Source: Clostridiaceae bacterium (GTDB lineage Bacteria; Bacillota; Clostridia; Saccharofermentanales; UBA5734). From it: DNA of 5,367 nucleotides. The first letter of the stretch is position 1. Every line of letters starts with the position of its first letter. The DNA is taken from contig JAAYBY010000137.1 in the NCBI GenBank assembly GCA_012729935.1, positions 1-5,367 of the forward strand, in the 5' to 3' direction. Both the position numbers and the translations under genes were made by a program. The notes beneath the pieces are model-generated. The model searched no databases. It saw nothing but the letters and a program-made list of their open reading frames with translations, and was not told the DNA's origin. Of the stretch, positions 1-5,367 are shown piece after piece.

Positions 1-1112
1 CGTTCATAGAATCCGGCGAGCCGCGATCCAAGATAAGCCGGATAACCTTCTTCACCCGGCATTTCCTCCAGTCGACCGGACATTTCGCGAAGCGCTTCTG
101 CCCAGCGGGACGTCGAATCGGCCATAATGGAAACAGAATAACCCATGTCACGAAAATATTCAGCAATGGTGATGCCGGTATAGATCGACGCTTCGCGTGC
201 AGCCACCGGCATGTCCGATGTATTGGCGATCAGAATCGTGCGCTTCATCAAGGATTCTCCGGATCTCGGGTCAACGATCTCCGGGAATTCCATCAAAACG
301 TCGGTCATCTCATTGCCGCGTTCGCCGCAGCCGATATAGACAACGATGTCTGATTCAGCCCATTTGGCCAGCTGATGCTGAACCACTGTTTTGCCGCTGC
401 CGAAAGGGCCGGGAATCGTCGCCGTTCCGCCTCGGGCAACCGGGAAAAATGTGTCGATTGAACGCTGACCGGTGATCAGTGGTGTGTCCGGAGCCAATTT
501 TTCACTAAATGGCCGGCCTCGACGCACCGGCCACTTCTGCAACATCGTAAGCGATAAATCTGAACCATCCGGTTGTTTCAGGACGCAAACTGTCTCATCG
601 ACTGTCATCAATCCTGAACGAGTCGACACAACAGTTCCTCCCAGTCCCGGCGGTACCATGATACGGTGTTCCACCAGCGCAGTCTCGCGGACTGTTCCGA
701 TGATATCTCCGGCGATGCACTGCTGCCCTTCTTGAACGCCGGGTTCAAAATGCCATTTTTTCGCGCGGTCGATTGAGTCCGCTGAAACACCTCTGGCGAT
801 ATTATTACCGGCAATCTTGACCAATCGGTCCAATGGGCGCTGTATACCGTCAAAAATTTGACCGATCAGGCCAGGTGCCAGTTCGACTGACAGTGGTGCG
901 CCTTCAGATTCAACCGGTTCACCCGGGCCTAATCCGCTCGTTTCTTCATACACCTGGATTGATGCACGATCTCCGTGCATCTCGATGATTTCACCGATCA
1001 GACGTTTATCAGAAACCCGGACAACGTCAAAAAGATTTGCATCACGCATCCCCTCTGCTATTACGAGTGGACCGGATACTTTGACAATCGTGCCTTTACT
1101 TTGTGTGCTCAT
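1..1112 (-). CDS. ntpA: V-type ATP synthase catalytic subunit A (3' end missing)
   Basis: This is the catalytic ATPase/ATP synthase subunit of the A3B3 head. It starts at ATG 1112 and stays open to the left edge, giving 370 codons plus two bases of the usual 580-590. Order of parts: N-terminal beta-barrel (STQSKGTIVKVSGPLVIAE, then ETSGLGPGEPV and GLIGQIFDGIQRPLD); the A-specific bulge domain, about residues 110-190, with HFEPGV-EG and IMVPPGLGGTVV; then the nucleotide-binding domain. The Walker A loop GPFGSGKT is at 235-242 (codons 387-410), with K241 and T242 set to bind phosphate and Mg2+. GERGNEMTDV carries the catalytic glutamate E264, and SIMADSTSRWAEALRE near 328-343 is the Walker B region (D332). 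The visible part ends in EEMPGEEGYPAYLGSRLAGFYE. The 90-residue bulge and this P-loop separate it from subunit B and from F1 alpha/beta. No frameshift or stop was found on reading through. Subunit B is expected downstream, outside the window. Confidence 0.98.
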   Translation of the reverse strand, partial: MSTQSKGTIVKVSGPLVIAEGMRDANLFDVVRVSDKRLIGEIIEMHGDRASIQVYEETSGLGPGEPVESEGAPLSVELAPGLIGQIFDGIQRPLDRLVKIAGNNIARGVSADSIDRAKKWHFEPGVQEGQQCIAGDIIGTVRETALVEHRIMVPPGLGGTVVSTRSGLMTVDETVCVLKQPDGSDLSLTMLQKWPVRRGRPFSEKLAPDTPLITGQRSIDTFFPVARGGTATIPGPFGSGKTVVQHQLAKWAESDIVVYIGCGERGNEMTDVLMEFPEIVDPRSGESLMKRTILIANTSDMPVAAREASIYTGITIAEYFRDMGYSVSIMADSTSRWAEALREMSGRLEEMPGEEGYPAYLGSRLAGFYE

Positions 1113-1121
1113 GGACAATGA

Positions 1122-1128
1122 CTCCTCT
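1122..1128 (-). promoter_or_regulatory. Ribosome binding site of A
   Basis: The minus strand reads AGAGGAG, 9 nt before the ATG at 1112, in the 45-nt F-A gap. No other in-frame start near it has a comparable site, and the family beta-barrel begins within ten residues of this ATG. Confidence 0.8.
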
Positions 1129-1157
1129 TATATGTTACCCATTCCGGTATGTTTCGC

Positions 1158-1481
1158 TTATTCAACGTCCCGTTCAAACAGATCGATACCAACTGCCCGA
1201 CGCACAGACTCCTGGATCTGCCGCATGCCAAATCCGGTTGATCCCTCCATCGAAGGAATTGGTATGATCGCCGGTAATTTATTGACTCTTAACGTTTTAA
1301 GATAATCTTCATTTTTTTCGGCAATCGTTTCGGTCAAAAATATCACCGCATATTGTTTCTGGATCAGTTCGCTGATGGCAGCTTGTGCTCCGGACGCATC
1401 GCCCAGTTCGACAACGGTCATACCAATTGCCCGATAGCCGATCACACTATCGCGATCACCCAGAACTGCTACTTGATTCAT
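1158..1481 (-). CDS. ntpG: V-type ATP synthase subunit F (central shaft; NtpG in E. hirae naming)
   Basis: This small shaft subunit binds subunit D in the rotor and can affect ATP hydrolysis through movement of its C-terminal helix in some homologues. Its 107 residues match the family length of about 100-110. The N-terminal alpha/beta domain begins with VAVLGDRDSVIGYRAIGM (4-21), where the G-D-D/G-x-R/G motif is the family hallmark. A strand AVIFLTE (45-51) and the motif LPAIIPIPSMEGSTGFGM (69-86) follow. The end is a helix, RQIQESVRRAVGIDLF (87-102). The ATG at 1481 lies 6 nt after the C stop, behind a near-perfect Shine-Dalgarno, so it is probably translated by ribosomes finishing C. It is also named atpF in A-type nomenclature and must not be confused with F1Fo subunit b. 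A 45-nt gap separates it from A. Confidence 0.96.
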   Translation of the reverse strand: MNQVAVLGDRDSVIGYRAIGMTVVELGDASGAQAAISELIQKQYAVIFLTETIAEKNEDYLKTLRVNKLPAIIPIPSMEGSTGFGMRQIQESVRRAVGIDLFERDVE

Positions 1482-1487
1482 TTCAGG

Positions 1488-1495
1488 TCACCTCC
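1488..1495 (-). promoter_or_regulatory. Ribosome binding site of F, overlapping the C stop codon
   Basis: The minus strand reads GGAGGTGA, and its last three bases are the TGA stop of C. The ATG of F follows 6 nt later. The match to the anti-Shine-Dalgarno is eight bases, and the overlap means the end of C is constrained both as protein and as ribosome site. Confidence 0.88.
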
Positions 1496-2648
1496 ATGGC
1501 AGATAACTGTCACGCACCAGTTCTCTAGCGCGAGCTGGCGGCAACCCGTTTCTGAGACAGGTTAAAACAACGCGAATATTCTTAATCTCAAGTTGTCTGG
1601 CCAGAACAAAAGCCAGCGGTATTTCAGGACCGCTTGTTATCTGTCTCGCCTCACGGATTTTTTCCATCAGGATATTATCCGACATCCGGCCTATTTCGGC
1701 TTTGTCCCCGGTCTTGGTGTCCGGCTGAGCCAGCTGAACCAGAGTCGAATACGGAGTATGCCTGTATATAAGAAGGATTGATTCCTCATCCTGATCGTAC
1801 AGTGGTAATATCTCTTTTTCTGCGATCAGACCGCCTGGCAGCAATGCTTTCTTGAGTATATCAGAACCCATGCGCAGGTTTCTGGCGCGTATGAGCATGT
1901 CCAGATTGATTAAATCGGTTTTGATCTGCAGATAATCACAGAAAAATACATTGTCAGTCATCTTTGCCAGATGATGCGCTTCACGCCAGGCTACCTGGTC
2001 CAGATAGAGATCGATATCGCTCAATTCATAGCGGATCAAATATCGCCTGACTGCCTCGACCGCTGCCTGATAGATCCACTCCGGCAGACCCTCAGGTTGA
2101 TGCTGGGCGATTTGGCGATAAAGTACGGCCGGTTCAACTGCCGCAGGTAACAAAGCATGACGAACATCTGTTCCGATAGGCGGCAGGCCGTCAATACCCA
2201 TAAAATCCGGCAAAAGCGATTTTTCTTCGTTCTCTTCCTGCATCATATCCGGATGGTCATCCCGACTGCCTGCAATCCAGATCGCCAATAGTTTTTTTAG
2301 AACCAGCTTGAGGTTGTGGGCATCATTAAACGCTAAAAAAACATCCGCATAATCCGATTGCGGCATCATCTTCATGAACCATTCAAGGATGGCAATGCTT
2401 TCCGCACGCAAACGCTCTTCCGGGCCGTCATCGGCCGGATATCCGGCTTCTGACAACACCCGATCGACATCCTCCATCTGACGGGCTTCAAAAAGCCGGT
2501 TCATCTGTGCTCGATCGAGAAGCTTTAACTCCAGGGCACGAACCAGTCCGCTGATGTACAGATACCGATCATTCCGCTGCTTGTGATCACGCTTCCTGCC
2601 CGGCTCAGTTTCGATATGTTGGACTTCCATGTATCTGCTGTCTGTCAT
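1488..2648 (-). CDS. ntpC: V-type ATP synthase subunit C (central-shaft adaptor to the K ring)
   Basis: This subunit (eukaryotic subunit d homologue) is a funnel-shaped, all-helical cap that joins the D-F shaft to the K ring. Family signatures, in order: RYLYISGLVRALELKLL (28-44), AFNDAHNLKLVLKKLL (106-121), DLINLDMLIRARNLR (245-259) and EIKNIRVVLTCLRNGL (354-369). At 386 residues it is longer than the usual 320-350. The excess comes from a polar N-terminal leader of about 26 residues before the first family helix and an acidic stretch near 127-160 after the second motif. The start is ATG at 2648, which overlaps the stop of E (TAATG) and has a weak GGGACA upstream. An in-frame ATG at residue 7 has no ribosome site, and no ATG, GTG or TTG occurs nearer the first helix. 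Its last codons and TGA stop supply the ribosome site of F. The assignment is secure; whether the leader is translated is less so. Confidence 0.96.
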   Translation of the reverse strand: MTDSRYMEVQHIETEPGRKRDHKQRNDRYLYISGLVRALELKLLDRAQMNRLFEARQMEDVDRVLSEAGYPADDGPEERLRAESIAILEWFMKMMPQSDYADVFLAFNDAHNLKLVLKKLLAIWIAGSRDDHPDMMQEENEEKSLLPDFMGIDGLPPIGTDVRHALLPAAVEPAVLYRQIAQHQPEGLPEWIYQAAVEAVRRYLIRYELSDIDLYLDQVAWREAHHLAKMTDNVFFCDYLQIKTDLINLDMLIRARNLRMGSDILKKALLPGGLIAEKEILPLYDQDEESILLIYRHTPYSTLVQLAQPDTKTGDKAEIGRMSDNILMEKIREARQITSGPEIPLAFVLARQLEIKNIRVVLTCLRNGLPPARARELVRDSYLPWR

Positions 2649-3238
2649 TATTCTGTCCCAGCTGATTTTTTCGAATCAAACAAAACGTCCGCCGCCAGCT
2701 TAATCCATTTCGAGCGATTGTTTTTCAATAAGGTTTCAAACGTCAAATTTTCTTCGATCAAATTTTGCCTGATAATCAGGCCGCCGGCAAACGATCCCGG
2801 CTGAGGATCGACTGACATCGTACCGCCACAACTCTTTACCAGCAGCTCACCGAGGACTCTGTCTGGTTCATTGAGGACGATCTGTCCGCGGTCAAGGCCG
2901 GATTGTCGAATCAGTCTTGTGTAGAATGCTTCCTTTTCCGATAGAGACAGCTGTTGCAAAGATCCCAGCGTCTGGTCAAGCACCTTCTCAATCAGACTCT
3001 GTCGTGCACCAAGAATTGTTTTACGCTGTTCCAGCGCAGTCAGACTCTCGGCTCTGTTCAGCAGGACGTCAGCACTTGATTCAGCAGATTTCTGCGCATC
3101 ACTCAGGATTTTTTCGCATTCAGCCTGACTTTGCTTCATCATATCGGAAATGACCTTTTCTGACTGCCGTTCGATTTCATGCGTCTCTTCACGAGCATCA
3201 GCCAAGATTCTTTTCTTAATTGCATCTAATCCTTCCAA
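2648..3238 (-). CDS. ntpE: V-type ATP synthase subunit E (peripheral stalk)
   Basis: This subunit pairs with the small G/H subunit to form the peripheral stalk that holds the A3B3 head still against I. I place the start at a TTG (3238), giving 196 residues, close to the family length of about 190-200. A GGGGAGGGG run ends just 7 nt before it. The longest frame starts at another TTG (3262) with no good ribosome site and would contain this run as coding sequence. The first 75 or so residues form a charged, Ala/Glu/Lys/Gln-rich helix typical of the E coiled coil (DAIKKRILADAREE, then AECEKILSDAQKSAE). The C-terminal half is the globular head, with FAGGLIIRQNLIEENLTFETLL and a final KLAADVLF close to the family pattern GG-ILR-G-IE-D-TFE-LL. 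The gene ends TAATG, overlapping the C start by one base, so translation of the two is probably coupled. No membrane segment is seen, as expected for this subunit. Confidence 0.94.
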   Translation of the reverse strand: MEGLDAIKKRILADAREETHEIERQSEKVISDMMKQSQAECEKILSDAQKSAESSADVLLNRAESLTALEQRKTILGARQSLIEKVLDQTLGSLQQLSLSEKEAFYTRLIRQSGLDRGQIVLNEPDRVLGELLVKSCGGTMSVDPQPGSFAGGLIIRQNLIEENLTFETLLKNNRSKWIKLAADVLFDSKKSAGTE

Positions 3239-3245
3239 AGCGTTG

Positions 3246-3254
3246 CCCCTCCCC
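3246..3254 (-). promoter_or_regulatory. Ribosome binding site of E; sets a TTG start
   Basis: The minus strand reads GGGGAGGGG here, followed by CAACGC and the TTG at 3238. The GGAGG core lies 9 nt before the TTG. It is the only strong Shine-Dalgarno in the 54-nt K-E gap and supports a TTG start for E, eight codons inside the longest frame. An ATG at 3266 is in another frame and stops soon after the E start. Confidence 0.8.
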
Positions 3255-3292
3255 GGTTTCAAGCATCCAAAATTTCAATTTGACGGTGACCA

Positions 3293-3772
3293 TTAAGCGA
3301 TGCTGAAAATCGACAAAACAGAAGCCAGCAAAGCCAGAATGGCATATGTTTCGACCATAGCAGCCATAACCAAAGCTTTTGATTGTTCTTCCGGACGTTT
3401 GGCGACCAGGCTGACCCCGGCGACAGATACGAGTCCTTGATAAACCGCCGAAAAATAGCCAACAATCGCAATCGGAAGGATTGCAACAAAATAGGCGAGA
3501 CCATTTTGCCAAGTTAAATCTGCCTGTCCGCCCAGTAACCCGGATTGCTGAAGCACCATAAACCAGGTTAACAGACCGTAAATTCCCTGTGTACCAGGTA
3601 AAGCCTGCAGAATCAGGAGTTTACCAAACTTACTCGGGTCTTCGGTCAATACTCCGGCTGCAACTTGTCCTACATGACCAACGGCTTTTGCTGATCCAAT
3701 GCCTGGCAGCAGAGCAGCAAGCGCGCCGGCCAGCAGTGTTAAAATAACTCCAAGATTTTCTAGAAATGGCAT
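3293..3772 (-). CDS. ntpK: V-type ATP synthase subunit K (16-kDa proteolipid, c ring), probably Na+ specific
   Basis: This is the rotor-ring proteolipid that carries the transported ion through the membrane. The chosen start, ATG at 3772, gives 159 residues, like the roughly 156-residue E. hirae NtpK. A GGGAGGA Shine-Dalgarno lies 7 nt upstream. The longer open frame, from a TTG at 3796, would put that site inside the gene and overlap the end of I. The protein is two fused alpha-helical hairpins, giving four membrane segments near residues 5-28, 50-76, 91-118 and 132-158. The first hairpin has GIGSAKAVG and LQALPGTQGIYG; the second has FSAVYQG and AAMVETYAIL. Only the second hairpin holds the ion-binding glutamate, E141; Q62 stands at the equivalent place in the first. 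L58, T61, Q62, Q112 and E141 align with the Na+ ligands L61, T64, Q65, Q110 and E139 of E. hirae. That alignment was made by eye from memory of the family. K lies between I and E, as in ntp operons. Confidence 0.97.
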   Translation of the reverse strand: MPFLENLGVILTLLAGALAALLPGIGSAKAVGHVGQVAAGVLTEDPSKFGKLLILQALPGTQGIYGLLTWFMVLQQSGLLGGQADLTWQNGLAYFVAILPIAIVGYFSAVYQGLVSVAGVSLVAKRPEEQSKALVMAAMVETYAILALLASVLSIFSIA

Positions 3773-3779
3773 TGATTTA

Positions 3780-3786
3780 TCCTCCC
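3780..3786 (-). promoter_or_regulatory. Ribosome binding site of K; sets its start
   Basis: On the minus strand this reads GGGAGGA, 7 nt before the ATG at 3772. It lies in the 20-nt gap after the stop of I. It is a strong match to the anti-Shine-Dalgarno sequence and supports the ATG over the upstream TTG. A strong site fits the need for many K copies per complex (about ten in the E. hirae ring); that link is inference. Confidence 0.85.
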
Positions 3787-3792
3787 GATTTT

Positions 3793-5367
3793 TCAATCAT
3801 TTTGCGACATGTTTGTTTGGTTACCAGATTCCATTGTGGTTTTTCTGATCGATACATAGCGCGTTTTCATGCGAAGCGGTTCCCACATATGGCCGCCACC
3901 CTCATAAAACTTATTAAAAAACTCAACATAATGCAGTCGACAGGTATGGACATACGCCGACAGGCTTGATAAGGCAAGATTCAGCGTGTGTCCTGCAATC
4001 GCGACAATTATGAATACTAAAAATCCGATCCATGTCGGTCCAACCATGAAACCGAGCAAATTGACGACCATGGCTATAACGCTGGTTGCCAGCACCAGGG
4101 CAAGGATACGTGTATAAGACAGGATATCGCTGAAATAGCTTGTTATGTCGTAAAGGGACATGATCCCTTTGAGCAGCCGCATAATCGGATTTTTGGCTCC
4201 GCGTCCGCCAAACAAAATCAGAATCGCAGCTCCGGCAATGACCAGAACGAGCCCGATCTGACCGCCCCAACCCGCGAGAAGCAACCCGCCGCCCGCCATA
4301 ATCAAATACCAGGGAACGATATCGAGTACGGCATCAATGGCGCGTCCTGATCGAATAAGAATGTGGATTTTAACGGCCATCCCGGCAAACAAATGAATAA
4401 CTCCGAAAATCATACTCCAGATCATCAGTTTTGTGGCATCATCCATCGGATTAAACCAGATTGCTTTCGGGATGATTCTGTTCTGCGATAGAATCGGTAT
4501 CATGTCACCAAAGAAGCTGCCGAACATGAACCCCCAGAAAATAGAAGAAAGGCCGCACAAAAAGAGCATGGTGATCATCTGGCTTCTCTTGTTGAATTTC
4601 CAGATCATCAGAGCGCAAAATCCGGAAAGGAGAAGTCCATAACCGATATCTGATAACATCAATCCAAAAAACAAAAAGAAAAAGGGAGCCAGTATCGGCG
4701 TCGGATCACCTTCTTGAACCGTAGGTGCGCTAAACATCGTCACAATCGATTCAAAGGATCTGACAAACCGGTTGTTTTCAAGCAAAACAGGGTATGTCTC
4801 ATTTTTCAGCGGCGGGCGATTTTCTATCGCTACCATGTAATGGCTGGTCAGTTTTGAACGCACTTTATTAACCAGTCGCGACGGGATCCAGCCGGTCAGC
4901 CAGAATGTGTTCCTGCTAAACGGAATTGAAGCAATTGCCTCCTGACGATCACGGCGAATCTGGAGAAGATCATGCAGCAGTTCGAAATCAGGTCCATGTT
5001 CGGCTAACTGCAGGTTTTCTTCGTCGATCCGGTCTATTTCATTTTCTATATCAAGCAAATCCTGTTGCAGCCGATCAAGCTGCTGTTGCGGTGTTCCTGT
5101 TGCCTCAAGTTCAGGAAGTTTGTTGAAATCGAGTGATCTCAAAACATTCTGGACCTGCTCAGAACGTGAACGAAGCGTAGCAACCACGCAGCGGACACCT
5201 TCTTCATCCTCCGTAATAACCTCAACCAGGCTTTCCGGAACCTCTTGTGCCAGCCGCTCTCGCAGTTCATTGACAACCTCCGGTGACTCCAGACTGCCCA
5301 AGAAGATCTGGACCAGTCGGGTTCCTTTATCTGAGAGATCCAGTTCGAGAGAACGCCATGGTTTAAG
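3793..5367 (-). CDS. ntpI: V-type ATP synthase subunit I (5' end missing)
   Basis: This is the membrane stator subunit (subunit a/I of Vo), which carries the ion half-channels facing the K ring and anchors the peripheral stalks. 524 residues are visible and the frame is open to the window edge. The family is usually about 650 residues, so roughly 120-140 N-terminal residues are missing; an apparent TTG start at 5301 is internal. Visible residue 1 is at 5367. Residues 1-220 are the soluble arm: a K-P-W motif at 2-4, a Gln/Glu-rich coiled coil near 94-147, and a second globular part. The membrane domain follows, with about seven or eight segments. Conserved motifs are PTPILAPFFFLFFGLMLSD (222-240), GFMFGSFFGD (279-288), LSYTRILALVLA (416-427) and AYVHTCRLHYVEFF-KFYEGGG near the end. 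R420 (codon 4108-4110) and R477 (codon 3937-3939) match the two conserved arginines facing the ring carboxylate. After the usual family end there is a polar tail of about 20 residues. The TGA stop is 20 nt before K. Confidence 0.97.
   Translation of the reverse strand, partial: LKPWRSLELDLSDKGTRLVQIFLGSLESPEVVNELRERLAQEVPESLVEVITEDEEGVRCVVATLRSRSEQVQNVLRSLDFNKLPELEATGTPQQQLDRLQQDLLDIENEIDRIDEENLQLAEHGPDFELLHDLLQIRRDRQEAIASIPFSRNTFWLTGWIPSRLVNKVRSKLTSHYMVAIENRPPLKNETYPVLLENNRFVRSFESIVTMFSAPTVQEGDPTPILAPFFFLFFGLMLSDIGYGLLLSGFCALMIWKFNKRSQMITMLFLCGLSSIFWGFMFGSFFGDMIPILSQNRIIPKAIWFNPMDDATKLMIWSMIFGVIHLFAGMAVKIHILIRSGRAIDAVLDIVPWYLIMAGGGLLLAGWGGQIGLVLVIAGAAILILFGGRGAKNPIMRLLKGIMSLYDITSYFSDILSYTRILALVLATSVIAMVVNLLGFMVGPTWIGFLVFIIVAIAGHTLNLALSSLSAYVHTCRLHYVEFFNKFYEGGGHMWEPLRMKTRYVSIRKTTMESGNQTNMSQND

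Noticed and set aside
608..853. Minus-strand open frame inside A, suggesting a frameshift
   Set aside because: The correct A frame reads through the same stretch without a stop and gives family residues (HFEPGV, IMVPPGLGG). The other frame gives nonsense.
1130..1150. Small inverted repeat TACC/GGTA in the F-A gap
   Set aside because: A four-base stem with a six-base loop is expected by chance and has no terminator features.
197..1305. Plus-strand open frames of 70-106 codons opposite A and F
   Set aside because: Their translations are low-complexity (Arg/Ser/Pro-rich) with no family resemblance, and they lie antisense to conserved A and F codons. They are shadows.
3239..3292. Possible hairpin or attenuator after K (AT-rich CAAATT...AATTTTG)
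   Set aside because: The pairing is short, mismatched and A/T only, with no U-run after it. It is not enough for a terminator or processing site.
3216..3512. Minus-strand open frames crossing the K-E junction
   Set aside because: They run out of frame through conserved K codons, are rich in Cys, Trp and Arg, and match nothing; K and E fully explain the region.
3923..4270. Minus-strand 115-codon open frame within I
   Set aside because: It is out of frame with the strongly conserved membrane segments and channel arginines of I, and its translation has no hydrophobic pattern.
5299..5301. TTG as the start of subunit I
   Set aside because: The frame continues without a stop to the window edge and includes residues typical of the I soluble arm (LKPWRSLELDL), so this codon is internal.
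1..5367. Novel accessory or defence system, mobile element, CRISPR array or RNA gene
   Set aside because: Every part of the window is covered by standard V-type ATPase subunits or gaps under 60 nt; no repeats, integrase, transposase or structured RNA were seen.

Overview
The window lies inside one operon for a bacterial V-type (V/A-type) rotary ATPase. All supported genes are on the minus strand, so transcription runs from right to left. In transcription order they are: the large membrane subunit I (5' end cut by the window edge), proteolipid ring subunit K, peripheral-stalk subunit E, central-shaft adaptor subunit C, small shaft subunit F (NtpG in Enterococcus hirae naming), and catalytic subunit A (3' end cut by the window edge). 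This I-K-E-C-F-A order is the one known from the E. hirae ntp operon and many Clostridia. By that precedent a small stalk subunit (ntpF/subunit G/H) should lie beyond the right edge, and subunits B and D beyond the left edge.

The genes are tightly packed. I and K are 20 nt apart. E and C overlap by one base (TAATG). C and F are 6 nt apart, with the ribosome binding site of F reading through the stop codon of C. The only larger gaps are K-E (54 nt) and F-A (45 nt). I see no promoter, terminator, RNA gene, repeat or mobile element. No stretch longer than about 60 nt lacks a gene. Open reading frames on the plus strand are shadows of these genes.

The organism is most likely an anaerobic or fermentative bacterium of Bacillota/Clostridia type, judged from the operon order, purine-rich Shine-Dalgarno sites, a TTG start codon, moderate base composition and a fused double-hairpin K subunit. 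This is inference; some spirochaetes and other anaerobes carry similar operons. Together the genes encode much of one machine. A (with the unseen B) hydrolyses or makes ATP, F and C (with the unseen D) form the rotating shaft, E is part of the stator stalk, and I and K form the ion channel and rotor ring in the membrane. The K protein keeps all the residues that bind Na+ in the E. hirae ring, so the enzyme probably moves Na+ rather than H+.

Two start sites should be set shorter than the longest open frames: K at an ATG (3772) and E at a TTG (3238), each placed behind a strong Shine-Dalgarno sequence. I found no undescribed system here. The points worth a second look are the predicted ion specificity, the two start corrections, and an extended, loop-expanded C subunit.
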